Shown here: one piece after another, positions 23,701 through 35,124 of the stretch
How the letters are laid out: the number at the start of each line of letters is the position of its first letter
Position numbering within the stretch: position 1 is the stretch's first letter
Source: Albifimbria verrucaria
Lineage: Eukaryota > Ascomycota > Sordariomycetes > Hypocreales > Stachybotryaceae
DNA length: 64,000 bases
Reading direction: 5' to 3'
NCBI GenBank assembly: GCA_020081605.1
Contig: JAHREC010000009.1
Location: forward strand, 3,658,001 to 3,722,000
The notes under the pieces: model-generated
The model's input: only the letters and a program-made list of their open reading frames with translations
Databases searched by the model: none
What the model was told of the DNA's origin: nothing
Made by a program: the position numbers and the translations under genes

Positions 23701-24569
23701 AAGCGTCAAGTACCCGTATACCGGTACCGGGAAAGAAATCACGATCTGCTCATGTTTCTGCAACTATTAATCTGGAAACAAAAAGAAACAATACGAGAGT
23801 GGTTCCTGAAAGCGGGACGCATTCTCTGATGATCTGCTGTTCATCAATGCACCGTGGTCGTGGGTCAAAGGGAATGTAAATGTAAGTCACTAATTACGGA
23901 CTTCTGGCAGCGATTTCCCCATCTGGAGTCCGTAGCCTTTCCAGGTTTGCCATGGTCGCCCACAACCAACCACCAAAATGATAAAAGCGGTGTTCATTCG
24001 ACTAAATCCCGAATACACTCGTTCTCTCCGGCCGTAAACTGCCCAAGCCAATGTTCGCGTTTCAGCCCATGCCCCGAAATGGCCCTGAAGACTAGGTCCC
24101 GATAGAAGATTTCCATCATCAACCAAAGCCCTTATTAGGCTCACGTTCCTTGTCAACTTGCTGACCCATGCGCTCCCCACACGATCCTCGCGCTGCGATT
24201 GATCAGAAGCCGAGGGTGGTAAATGAGCCCACGGTTGTGCTGACGCCTATTGGATGTTGAACGAGGAGCCCTTCAATTAAGCTGCATTCTAGAAGGCTTC
24301 TCCGTACTCATCCTTCCGGTGAAGGTGAAGGGTCGTCATAGCAAACCCTGGATAACCATTAACATGAACGAAATAGACCAGCATTACTTGTAGTTAAAAG
24401 GGCATCATCGCCCCTCTGATCAAACATGCTTCTCAGTAACAACTCCAATAGTTTTTAATCGTCTTTCCTTGGTGCTATCTCCTTTGTACTTTCATACCTT
24501 CTCTTCGAAGTACATCACTCTTTACAAGCCATCCTTATTTCTAGGCCACATTATTATCTATTCGTCAAG
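20793..24569. other. Gene-poor stretch of about 3.8 kb
   Basis: No gene supported. The left end is the RBR promoter, with a GC-rich repeat (20799-20836). Open frames at 21199-21945 (Lys/Arg-rich from purine runs) and 22700-23880 lack family resemblance, splice support or consistent frame. A CCTACC run lies at 21783-21801. A decayed gene in 22.7-23.9 kb cannot be excluded. Confidence 0.45.
20799..20836. repeat. GCGGGC/GCAGGC hexanucleotide repeat
   Basis: Imperfect tandem copies of a GC-rich hexamer immediately upstream of the RBR ligase start codon. Confidence 0.7.
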
Positions 24570-25470
24570 ATGATGTTCACTTCCGCTGCACAGGCTCTTC
24601 CCTCTTCGCCGCTACAGCAATGGCACTGCCATTCAACCTTGACATTGACTGGTCCATGCCCTCGGACCTGTTCAAGAACCCTCTCTTCGGCGCTCCTGAG
24701 AACGACTTCAACTGCCGCAGCACCACCCATCCCAACCCCGTTATTATGCTGCACGGCCTCTCCTAAGCAAGGACATCTTCCTCAACCAGCTGCAGTATAA
24801 GCTCAACGACGCCGGATACTGCACCTTCAGTCTCACATACGGAGCTCATCGCATTCCTAGCTGGGTTGGCGGCGTACGTCCCATGCGTGAGACCGCCGTT
24901 GAGATTGCCGACTTCATCCGAGAGGTTAAGGAAAAGACAGGTGCCGACAAGGTCGATCTGGTCGGCCATAGCGAGGGTGGTGTCCAGACTCTGTACGTGC
25001 CCATGACCCAGCCCGGCATCGCGGAAATCGTCGACCACAATATTGCACTTGGACCTGCTGTCCACGGCGCCAAGTACTATGGCGCCACAGACCTGTTCTA
25101 TTCTGGTGGTGAGGTCTCCCGCAAGCTGGCCGGCCTGGCTCTCAAGGCCCTTGGCTGCCCTGCCTGCGACGACATGGCCACTGGCGGCAAAATCTACAAC
25201 GACTTCAAGAATGCCAAGCGCATTGGCCAGCCCGGCAACAAGGCGACTGTCATCGTCTCTACCTACGACACTCTTGTTGCCCCCGATGTCAGCATGGTCC
25301 AGGAGGAGGGCGTCCGCAACCTCGTTGTTCAGGATTACTGCCCTGATGACAAGGTCGGCCACGGTGGTCTAGCTACTGACAAGACTGTCTGGGAGATGAT
25401 TATTAACGAACTTGAGGAGACACCTGACCGTCCCTTCACTTGCAGCAATGGCCTTCCGATCAAGGTTTAA
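24570..25470 (+). CDS. Secreted alpha/beta-hydrolase lipase
   Basis: A likely extracellular lipase or esterase of about 300 aa. The start MMFTS... leads into a hydrophobic signal (SLFAATAMALPF). The mature part has NPVIMLHGLS (oxyanion-hole HG), the nucleophile elbow VDLVGHSEGGVQTLY (G-H-S-E-G; Ser near residue 134), and downstream Asp and His candidates in STYDTLVAPD and KVGHGGLATD. Paired cysteines (CPACDD, FNCRST, DYCPDD, FTCSNG) fit secretion. One base is missing at 24583-24584 and one at 24762-24763; with both the length is exact. Without the first, translation could still begin at the ATG of MALPFN. The pattern resembles lipase class 2 enzymes, though I cannot name the substrate. The stop is TAA at 25468. 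Confidence 0.85.
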
Positions 25471-25904
25471 GCGATTCCAATAGTAGGACATGGGCACGAT
25501 ATGTGTCGCTGTCCTAGCTATTTATTGTGGTGGCTGGAAGAGGCGTGAATATAACGAACATTAGAATAAATAGACTAAATAATAATGAGGCAACTCTACC
25601 TTTTACAAACCTGTGGAATGGTGAATATTACTGTGTGGCATGTCTTTTTATCTAGCCATCTTAATACAGAGACTGTTATAGTTCGTGCTAGAGGCCTGCC
25701 CACTTGTTCTTGAGCTATGTCATGGTTTGCCTCAAGGTATTTGCAATTGCAAATAAAGACTAGAACTTGGACGAATATTTCCCCGTATTTTGTGAACGGA
25801 TACTAGTTGATTATTTTGATGAAGAGACAACGAAGAAACAAAAAAAAAAAAAAAAAAAAAAGAAAGAAAGAAAGAAAGAAAAAGAAAACCGGAGACGCGA
25901 GAGC
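25471..25904. other. 3' region of the lipase gene
   Basis: A/T-rich sequence with no gene, ending in a poly-A and AAAG repeat. Confidence 0.5.
25840..25888. repeat. Poly-A tract followed by (AAAG)n
   Basis: About 21 consecutive A residues, then four to five AAAG units. Could be a microsatellite or the tail of an ancient retroposed copy; no target-site duplication was recognised. Confidence 0.75.
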
Positions 25905-26132
25905 ATGGTGTTGGCTTCAGTAAGCAAGGGGTTTCAGTTGTTGGGATTCGCCGTTTTGCTCAACACAACTTATGCGTACCAACTGAATGGTAAGCCCTCT
26001 ATTGTGTAGACTACAGCATTATCATCTTTTTGCTTCACAGCCATGATATATAAGAGTTCAATTGCAAATCATAACATTGATGAGATCAATTGCGGTGCCA
26101 TCAACCAGGCTGTGTCCTATACTAAGCCATGA
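25905..26132 (+). CDS. Possible small secreted peptide (58 aa)
   Basis: An ATG at 25905 opens MVLASVSKGFQLLGFAVLLN, a good signal-peptide-like hydrophobic start, and reaches a consensus donor GTAAGC. A 51-base intron at 25990-26040 ending TTCACAG keeps the frame into a second exon (INCGAINQAVSYTKP) with a TGA at 26130-26132. The mature part would be about 30 residues with one cysteine. No family is recognised. The intron length and splice sites are typical for this genome, but the gene is short and may be a truncated remnant. Confidence 0.3.
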
Positions 26133-26491
26133 GGCATTGCGTTGAGAGAACTGTATTCTCTTTTGCTAAATCAAAATACTCAAAGATGCTGGGACCAAAC
26201 TAGATGGGATGAATAACACCTGGCCATCCTATCCTATCCAAAACAACGGGCAGGGTCAACCTGCCACATAATGCCATAGATCCGCGATAAATAAACACAA
26301 CTGGCTGTAAGTTCGCTATTTTGTACAATGAAAATCATGGGGCCTGCCTTGGGCTTTGTCGTCGACCTTTTGACGAGTCGGTTCCGTAATGCTTTACGCC
26401 ATAGCGCCTGGTAAGAATGTGCTACTCTTAGCATACAGTAGACATTTTGAAAATTTGTCGAAGAGTTCGTAGCAATTGTGACAATCTGGTG

Positions 26492-27628
26492 CTAGTCTTC
26501 TTCACTGATTTCGCTCTCGTCTTGATCTTGAGGGCTCGCTTCGCTGTTGGCCATGTCTTCAAAGGCATTTTCCAAGTCCTTCTCCAGATCATCAGGATCT
26601 TCGTCCTCTTCTTGCTCATCTTCGTCCATCGGTTCCGGCTCCGGCTCATAGCGCGGTTGAGGTGGTGGCACATGGTTGTTCATCGGACTTGGCAGCTTGA
26701 AATCCATATCGACTTCGCCATCACTCTCGCCATCAGCGTCATCACCTTCAGACTCGCGCTGGTCCATGAATTCGTCGAAGCGGCGGACAGAGGGAAATGC
26801 GGGCGAGAAATCGGCCTTCCTGGGTGCATTTTCAGCGCCAGGGTACTCGATAAGAAGACCACCGTCGCCCTCGTCCTCCTCTTCCTCCTCCTCTTCCTCA
26901 ACCTTCCGAGCGCGCGGCTTCGGTTCTTGTTTCTCAGCTGGTTTAGGGAAGGAAAGCGGAACGTCTGTATTCTTCTTCTCCTTCTCGAATTTGCGCTTGG
27001 GTTCCTTGGCGCGGGGGACTTTTCGCACGAGGCTTCGCGGCAGGCTTAGGCTTAGGCTTCTCGTTCTCCCTCTCCCTCTCCTTTTCCTTCTCCTTTTCTT
27101 TGGGTGCGGGGCCTTGGGTGCCGAAGGCTTGGGCGCCGAAGCCTTAGCAGGCGGTTGCTTGGCCTTCTTGTCGGTGTCGAGGTGAGGATATCGGCGACTG
27201 AGATGATCGGGGTCGCTGTTGCCAGGAGGCGCGTCAAGTTCATGTTAAAGGTGGTCTCTATCCTGTCGAGGATGAAGGCCTGGCGGGCGGGATCGAAGTA
27301 CAGGACATATTGATTGCCGTCAGCATTCCGGGTGCCCGCATATGCATAATTTCCGCCTTGATCGTTGTAGGACAGGTCGAAAGATTCGGTAGAGCCGGGT
27401 ATGGAGGGCTTCAATCGTGCACGGTTAGGGGCGGCGCTGGATGAGAGTTCGGGTTTGTGGTTGTCTGGGGACAGAGTCAGCGGTTTGGCATTAAGGACGG
27501 GGCGTACGGAACGAGTGACGTACATCGAACACCGGTAAAGATGGTGGTGGAATCGGTGTCGGGAGGAGACCGTCGGCGAGGATCACGGGGTATTTGCCCG
27601 TGGCCGTCGGATCGATGAGGGCCGCCAT
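26492..27628 (-). CDS. RNA polymerase II elongation factor EAF (ELL-associated factor)
   Basis: This is the partner of ELL, promoting transcript elongation by RNA polymerase II in the nucleus. The product is about 359 aa. The N-terminal EAF domain reads IFTGVRYNHKPELSSSAAPN, SFDLSYNDQGGNYAYAGTRN, QYVLYFDPARQAFILDRIET and TFNMNLTRLPGN, followed by a Lys-rich middle and a Glu/Asp-rich tail ending DESEISEED. One intron at 27523-27465 (GTACGT, CCGCTGAC, CCCAG) splits the RY codon pair. One base is missing at 27561-27563 and one near 27225-27230. Between 27115 and 26990 a K/E/P-rich alternative frame (KEKEKEKERERE, EKPKPKPAAKPRAKSP) looks more natural than the direct frame and would need a compensating pair of single-base changes, so that stretch is uncertain. 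The start is the ATG at 27628-27626. Confidence 0.85.
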
Positions 27629-28841
27629 GGCAGCGGCTCAGGAAGAAATGGGCGGGATAGGGTAGGATAGAGCCGATGGCATCAAGATTTTTGGCGGGGT
27701 GACGGCTCAATGAGGGTGTTTGTGGACGAAGTGTAAGAGGGCGATGTGAGAGAGAGACAATGTTACGTGTAGTTGAGGTCAGGTCAGGTCGGGTCAGGTC
27801 AGGGCAGGCCAAGTCAGGTAAAGCCAGGGCAGGTCAGGTGCGGACCGGAGGGAGGCGGAGAATGTCGTGACGGGCTGCTGGAATGGGGTGGGGGCTGCGC
27901 TGGGATGGCTTATTTTAGCGGGTAATTAGAGCCCGTGGAGGGGCTCTGGACCGCTGTGGATTCCCTGCGAACCACCTCATTGGTTTTTTCCGCTGCAACT
28001 ACTGCTGCACCTTGCTGGGTAGGTGTGGGAGGCCTTACTATGGAATAATGCAACCGTCAACAACTTCATTCTCGATTCTACAGTACGCTAAGTATTGTAG
28101 TTGGCTTGACAAACATTGCAGCATATCTAAATGAGCGAGCAAACGTAAAGAACCAAGTTTAATTCTATGAGAGTCTACTTGAAATAAAACCCATGCCATG
28201 TTTTAATCTCTAATTGTCGCCTAAACAACAAACAATTCAACTCTACCTCAACCTTTTTTCTTGATGCTTTTACTTTGCCATTAATCACTTGACAAGTATA
28301 ATATGTTAGTAGGTAGTAGGGTAGGTAATTTGTAGTGCCCTCCCTACCAACATCAAAAGCCGCCTCAGAACCTTCACCTCAACAAATCAACCGAGCAATC
28401 ACTGCAGCCCTCAAGCTTATTTCACACCCACGCCCGTGGTAACAAACCATCCCTTTCACTTTGGTTACACACATGCGCGCATAAAGCCTTGATTATGTCA
28501 CTCGGCCATTCACATTCACCTTCAGCTTCACGTAAGACGACACTCCGACGCCACAATGACGAGGCTGGCTCAGCTGAGACAGAGTCAATACGAGAGACCA
28601 AGAGGAAAGGGGTTACATTGTTCAAAATTTCCTTCCTACGCAGCCTTGTAACCCGTGCCCATATTACACCCGTCGCAGGCGCTAAGATGCCTTATGTGCA
28701 GCGGTCCAGAGAACGCCAAGCAATGCGACAGCTCTAAGTACATGTCTTCCGTTTGCAGTAACCATTGCAAAATGCAGCTCCAAATCAACAATGGGACGCC
28801 TTGCCCTCGCCCCAAACCCTTTCATACCTCCTTTCGTAGCA
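27629..28841. other. Intergenic, EAF promoter and POP1 3' side
   Basis: No gene seen. Contains a GGTCA/GGGCA tandem array (27776-27840) close to the EAF start and A/T-rich sequence from 28050 to 28330. Confidence 0.55.
27776..27840. repeat. Degenerate AGGTC pentamer array
   Basis: About a dozen imperfect copies of GGTCA/GGGCA/AGTCA in tandem, about 150 bases upstream of the EAF start codon. Confidence 0.65.
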
Positions 28842-31544
28842 TTAAATAACCTCCCATCTGGCTAGCCATCCAACATTCTCGCCTGCGTTTCTCAAAACAC
28901 ACAGGCTGCCTTCTCTCTGGTTCTCCTGCATCCCTGGCAGAACCTTTTCCACAGAGAGACTGGCAATGCCCACGCCACGGCCCTTGCTCAACGAGAAAGA
29001 ACCTGTAGTCACGAACCCAATCAGGTCCTCCGCGTCGGGGACAAGAGGGTGGCCACCAATATCATGCTGATTTGGCACGACATTCTCCAACGCGGTAGAA
29101 GGGGCGCGAGGAGCTCTTGAGCGAGCAGCTTCTTCCTAGTCTCCAGATCTGTAGCCCTAGTAACCTTGGCAGCAGACTTTTGTCGCCCTGATTGGCCATT
29201 CGGCGATGCGCGAGCGAGCCATTGGGAGCGTAGATCGTAAGGGAGTGATGTAGACTCTGCCGAATGAGGGATCGAGGCGGGCACCTCTGCGTCGGCAGAC
29301 ACTGGCCTGGGTGTGAACTTGGAGGGAGGCGATAGACCCTGGCGCCGGAGGTAACGACGCCGCGACCGATAATGGATAGGCGGGCGTAGATGATGGCGTA
29401 CGAGGGTACGGAGACCGTAGGAAGTGATGTTAGGAGGTTGGTAAATGTGCTTTTGGGTAAATGATTAAGGGCTTTAAGAGAAGAGGCAGAAGAGTCTTGG
29501 AGTGAGGTTGCCGGCTCTTGTTGGTCCACGTCCATGGCATCTTCGTCGGACGTTGTCTCCTTTGTGCCGTCTCTGTATGTGAAGCTGGCAAATTGAAAAG
29601 GAACTCAAGGTCGCAAGACAGCCCATCTCCGACCTCGCCTTTCCTGCCCGCTCCTAAATCCAAGGATGCCCATTCGATCCTCTTGCTCTTCGGTTTTCTC
29701 TCCCACTCGCGCTTCCTCTTCGCTCTCTGATCAAGCTCCCACTGCAAGCCGGCATCGGTTCCCAGAAAATCCGCGGGAAACATGGCAGCCCCTCTCAAAG
29801 GCCACCTGGATTGACTCGTTGAGTCCGGCAAACTGGGGATTGCCCCGGATGTCAGTGGTGTGTGTACCAGACTGTACCACAATGGGAGAATACACTTCCA
29901 TGGCGCGAGAACTGTCCACGTCCCTTGAGGTTGAGTCATGGATCCTGACCGTGAGGCGATCAGGGCGATTGGAATTGGCGGGTCAGTGCTCGCCACCTCG
30001 AGAAACTTGCCGGGCGGTGCCTGGCTTTTACGTCGACTAAGTGACTTTTGCGTTGGGAGACATGACGCTTTGTAACGAGCATCACGGTCAAATATACCGT
30101 ACGGCTCTAGACCTTCATTTGCTGGCCATTCTGCCACTGTCTCGAGAAGCTTCATCTGCGAAGCATAATCGTCAGGCGTCTCAACCCGTCTTGGGGATAT
30201 CGCAGCCGCGGGTCCTGAATGGAGAAGCCCATGACAGCATTAGCAGGCAGAGATGCGGGATTTGAGAGACCTTTGAGCGACTGGAACATTTTGCCGTGAC
30301 TCGTCTGCGCCTGGTTTTTACTGGGATATGGAGTAATGGTAGCCAACAATGCCTCTGTCGATGCTGGGCCCGTAAGATCAATGCTGCCAATCTCAAAGCG
30401 CAGGTCTTCGATGTACACCTTGGGGTTCTCCGACTTGACCAGCCGCAGCAACTCGGTAAATGTTTCCAAGAATGCCGATGGATGAACCCTGACCATGGCT
30501 TGTCGCAGTGTCTTCTTCCCAACATCATCTTCTGAGGTTTTGGGAGGCTCCGGGTTCCAGAGGATCGTCGCTGGGCCGATTGGTCGCCTAGACTCGTGTA
30601 ACTGGCGGCTTAAAGGACCGTTCCAGACCTTGGTGCCCATCCGCCAGCTTTTGCCTTTCTCGTTCCAGCATGAGTCTTGTGTGACCCCAATTCCCTTGAA
30701 TACCCTCTCCAGACCGGGGCCTGACCGTAAACGCCGATGGTGCTCATGTAGCTCATATCCCACAGCAAGGTTCCGCGATCTCCCTGTGCCCTGTGCGTGG
30801 GCCGATAGACCTTTTCATTCGGAGTCAGTGGGATGGCAAAGCGCCACAACGGATCCTTGGGTTCAGTCATGCGTGCTCGCTTGGTGTGCCAGAGATGTGT
30901 TGGTAGCCAGGTCTTGTTGATCTGTCGTTTTCGATACTTGGCGGCAGGCTTCTGAGGCTCATTGAGTTGGTTCCTGCGGATCTTTGGTCTTGGTTTTCGT
31001 GTGATGATGGGTTCTTTCTGGCCCTTTTGGACACCAGCGTCGTTGCCCGCCTTTAATCTCTTCTTCCTCTTCCGGAGTGCTAATATGGCCAACCGTCGGG
31101 CGGTTTCTGCACGGATCCTTCCACGGGTGGTCCTTGGTTTCCTCCGTCGGGCCTCAACGGTTGGGGTGTTATCCTCAGCCATCTCCCGCTTCGCCCGCGC
31201 CCTCAACCGCCGGGGAACCCTCTTGGGGTTATGGCTGGCGGTACGTCGGCGCATGCCACGGGGACCTTTTGAAAGGCTCTGCTGGTAGCTGCGGCCTTTG
31301 AGGCGGCCATGCTCTTCTCGAGGGAGCGGATCTCGAACTCATGTGCGGCGACAAAGGCCTGCAAGTCCAGCTCGCCGTCTTTGAGAGCTGCCTCGGCGGG
31401 CTGGGCTGGGATGCTGCGTGCCGCGATAATCTTGGCGCGTTTCTGCTGGAAGCCATCGCTGCGAGGATTGGCGCCTGGGGGCCCAGTCTTTCGCTTGCTG
31501 GAAGACGGGCCCGACGGACCAGACGCCGCGGGCTTCGGAGCCAT
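28842..31544 (-). CDS. POP1: Ribonuclease P/MRP protein subunit POP1
   Basis: The largest protein of the nuclear RNase P and RNase MRP ribonucleoproteins, needed for tRNA 5' maturation and rRNA processing. The product is about 903 aa from the ATG at 31544 (MAPKPAASG...). The POP1 N-terminal domain includes RTASHNPKRVPRRLRARAKR and TWLPTHLWHTKRARM. The POPLD domain lies near residue 540 (GTWTVLAPWKCILPLWYSLV, FPADFLGTDAGLQWELDQRA). The C-terminus has HPLVPDAEDLIGFVTTGSFS and SLCVLRNAGENVGWLARWEV. No intron was found. Nine single-base deficits are needed: 31260-31263, 30715-30718, 30193-30196, 29843-29846, two in 29785-29793, about 29595, 29324-29326 and 29101-29104. With nine, the length is exact. 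An essential single-copy gene with this many breaks points to assembly error. Confidence 0.92.
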
Positions 31545-32194
31545 ATGGAAGGGGATGGATGGTGAGCGCAAATGAGTGTGATGTGACTGAGTTGAGAGTG
31601 TGATGTCGAGAATTTCGGGTCATGTACGCCAAAGCTCTATCGATAAGCCTTATCGCTCAGCAGTGGCTACAGGGGGCTCTATAGCACGGCAGGTGCTGAA
31701 GCGGGACCCGACAGCCTGGATTAGTGACGTGCATGTGATGACATTCCAGCAGATTCCGAGATCTGACTAGATCGTTTTCTACTACATGCCATTAAACGTC
31801 TTGGCTTTGGCTCACCCAACCATGGCTGATGGTATCAAAGTATCATCTGCTGTAATGATTCTTTATTTACTCGAAAACTCTGCGGGATTTATCGAACCTT
31901 GATTCAATATGGGTGATCAGTATGGATGATCATGGCAGTCCAAGCAATTCATGACAGTCCACTCTGTATCACTGCTAAGTCGTCTCATAAAAGCCATGTG
32001 TGGCCAGCGTACTAAACGACAGCCGAACTTCATATTCTCCATCAACCCAGCATATGAGCTATTTTTGACCTACATCTCCTAACTTCAGGGCACAATGCTG
32101 GGCGATCTTTCAGGTGCAGCACCTGCATTTCGATTGGTCAGTTCCTCAGCTGGATGAATGGTTGCTTGTAACCACACACAGCCTCGTTTATTGC
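31545..32194. other. Intergenic between POP1 and the HET gene
   Basis: Divergent promoter space with no gene. Base composition becomes visibly richer in A/T to the right, marking the start of the accessory-looking block. Confidence 0.5.
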
Positions 32195-34719
32195 ATGGGG
32201 TTTGGCCTCTTCCATCATCATTTTGTAGTCGACAGTCCGAATATAATCTCTTTCTCAAAGATATAAAGCTCTAAACCACTCCCTGTAGATACCAGATCCA
32301 TCAGAGTTTTGACTATTCCGCCGTCACAGCTGCCTGATGACCCCTCATGGGAACCATCCAAGTGATTTCCTGAGTTGCTTGATTGAAGGCCAGCTTCCTG
32401 TTTACAGTGCTTTATCATCTGTATGGGGTAATTTGCTTCGCCTGCGGATACCCTGTTATGTAAAGGTACCGGAATACTAATCTCAAGAAACTGTTGCGAT
32501 GCCCTGCGTGCGCTTCGTTCCCTATATGGCGGGCGGACCATATGGGTTGACGCTATTTGCATCGACCAAGGTAATATGGACGAATGCATCCAACAGATCA
32601 AACTCATGGGGAAGTCTACACATGGGCAGAAGAAGTGTATATCAGCTCGGACATGGATCGTCTGATATAAACTGGGCCATGAACTACCTGTCAAAGGCAG
32701 AAAAAGAAACTACCCGCCCTTGGACAGAATACGTGGCAATCAAGATCGTCGTATGACTCTTTCCAAAGTATTCTTCCCGGCAGCGCTGTCAAGACAGCTA
32801 TTCAGTGGCTCTAGTTGGCCAGAACTAACTACTGGTGGGTCACCTTCACGATGCTTAAACGAGTTCCTAACACAGGAATGGTTCTTACGCGCTTGGACTT
32901 TCCAGGAGGTTCTTCTATCCAGACATTCTATCCTGATATCTGGTTCACCCACCCTTCAGTGGAATACACTCGTACAAGGAATGAATATCCTAAGGTATAT
33001 CTTTCCCATGGTGCCAGACGATTATATTGGTACGGACCCTGTGCTTTTTACGAGAAGCTGCCTCACCCTAGAATTGGTACCTTTTTGTCTTTGAAGTGGC
33101 CAGGCTCAAAGGAAGGCCTCTCAGTACGTTCCATGCGTTTGATCGGCTGGTTCTCATATGGATGAACATAGACAGACCAATGCTCAGAAGCCCAAGTAGA
33201 GATAGATCTAGCATGAGGTTGAAACAATCAGCATACCACAGGCAAAAGCTGTATGCGAATTTTCATCGACGCCTTCTACGGAATACACGGTCCGGATGGG
33301 CCTTTATCATTTTCACATGTCTTCTATTGATCATCTTGACACAGTGGATCCCCATTTTAGCAATTGTGAAGATTGGCTCTGCTATCCTCTCAGATGGCGA
33401 TTCAGGCATGCTGGAGATTGGAATTAAAGGGTCCCTTATTCTGCTATGCGTCCTATTCATCCCGTGGATATATCCCTTGGACAACTTGAGGGCTGCAATG
33501 AGGTTTAGAGACTTGATCTACCAGGAGGCCATCACCGTAATGAGACAAAGAAGATGGTTCTGGAGGATGTCATCCAAACTATAAGACAACGGGAGGCAAA
33601 AGAGCACCTGGACAAATCGTATGCGCTATACGGTATTCTGCAGAGAATGGGCTTACAACTCGACGAAGCTGACTATGCTAAACCTCGTGGACGCGTCTAC
33701 CACGAATTGATGCTCGACCTCTTACAATGGTCGCCCGCGGGATTAGCATGCTCTTAGATGCGGGCCGTTCTGACTATATTGACGAGAAAATGGACAATAT
33801 GCCGCCCTGGGTCCCCGATTGGAGCCAAAACCCACGATCGGACAGGATTACTTTCTCAGCTCCTCACACAGGACGATGGATGCCACCCACAAGTCTGAGC
33901 CACATTTTGTGTTGACTGATGACCACCGCAAGCTTTGGATCAAGGGACATTGGCAGGGCCATGTCTCGTACTGCGAGAAGAGATTTCCCGTGATTGATTC
34001 GTCTTCGTTAGCTTTGGCTAAAGGTGGTACAATGGCCGGTGTTAGCCAATCACTTGAAATACTTGCAAGATGGGTGCATACTGTTCAATGCATAACGAGA
34101 CCACGGCGTCCATCAAGTTGGCACCGCTTAACTGAATTTCGCCCCGACCCCTACGATTACTACTCAGCAGCCCGTACTGTTATTAGCGATTACGTCCAGG
34201 ACAGAACTATAACGAGTAAGGATTGCCTAGATGTCATTGACCGTTTTTTGTTGCAAACCACTCTCTATCGGTGCTTGAAGAGGATCCAGAGTTGAGGATG
34301 ATGGAAAAAGTTGTCAAGGCCTGCCTCAAGGTAGATGGCTCTGACCTCATAGGACCAATATCCTCGCAGGCCCTTCAGAGCATCTGGGACGAGTTGCTTA
34401 CGGAGCGCGGCTTATTACGGTATTTTCTTGCCCTGATCGTTGACCTCTCTGTGAATGATCGTCGCCTATTCGTAGCGTCTGATAATTGCTTGGGATGCGG
34501 TTCCAAGGATATAAAAGAGGACGACCGTATCCTTCTCGTGGCGGGAGTTCCAGCACCGCTTATAGTACGGCCCGTGAGTACGGAAATGGAAGGTTCTTCC
34601 CCGTCGAGTTCAAGGTTGTTTGTTCGGCATTTATACTTGGGTGGATGAGCGGATCTGCCTTTGAACCCGACAAATTGAGCGGGCGGAAGTCCAAAGACCG
34701 ACAGTGCACATACACATAA
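32195..34719 (+). pseudogene. HET-domain (heterokaryon incompatibility) protein, disrupted
   Basis: HET proteins trigger cell death when genetically different hyphae fuse. HET motifs are visible: VYSALSSVWGN, LRALRSLYGGRTIWVDAICI (with DQGNMDECIQQIKLMGK), VYTWAEEVYI, LTQEWFLRAWTFQEVLLS and, near the end, RRLFVASDNCLGCGSKDIKE and DDRILLVAGVPAPLIVRP. Between 33290 and 33480 two hydrophobic segments (FIIFTCLLLIILTQW, GSLILLCVLFIPWIY) suggest membrane insertion. Pieces lie in shifting frames; about 13 single-base deficits (roughly one per 190 bases) restore one 846-codon frame. There is also an in-frame TAA at 32264-32266. The start at 32195 is uncertain. The break density is twice that of neighbouring genes, so real decay on top of sequence error is likely. 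No intron was identified. Confidence 0.75.
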
Positions 34720-35124
34720 ATGAATATCGGCTGGTTGTCAAGCGGCTACCCGATGTTGGAGACATCTATCTATCAAGGGCTGCATACGCTGATATTGCAT
34801 GAGACCCCTCTGTTGAGCCGAAAATCTCTTGGCTAAATCTCGTTGGTTCGCCTTGCAGCTGGGCCTATGGATAAGTAACATTGGTATATGCAGGGGAGCC
34901 ATAGATTAATTATCACATCTGGCGACCTGCATCAAAGGTAGGTTGACTTTTCAGAGTTTCATCCGCATTGTTGTTGGTGTGAACCAGGACCGGTACGCCT
35001 CGTCTCATATATTCCCAGTTGGCTTAAAATTTAGCGAGATAAAATTCATTTCTGTTTGCTATAGCCTACAAGCCTTGTTTCTTATTTACCTTCGGATTTA
35101 GGCTACCCAATATGCCTCCTCATG
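34720..35124. other. Convergent gap between the HET and DUF7587-like genes
   Basis: A/T-rich, no gene. Both flanking genes end here. Confidence 0.5.

Noticed and set aside
25840..25888. Poly-A tract as evidence of a LINE or SINE insertion
   Set aside because: No target-site duplication, internal promoter or reverse-transcriptase remnant was seen upstream.
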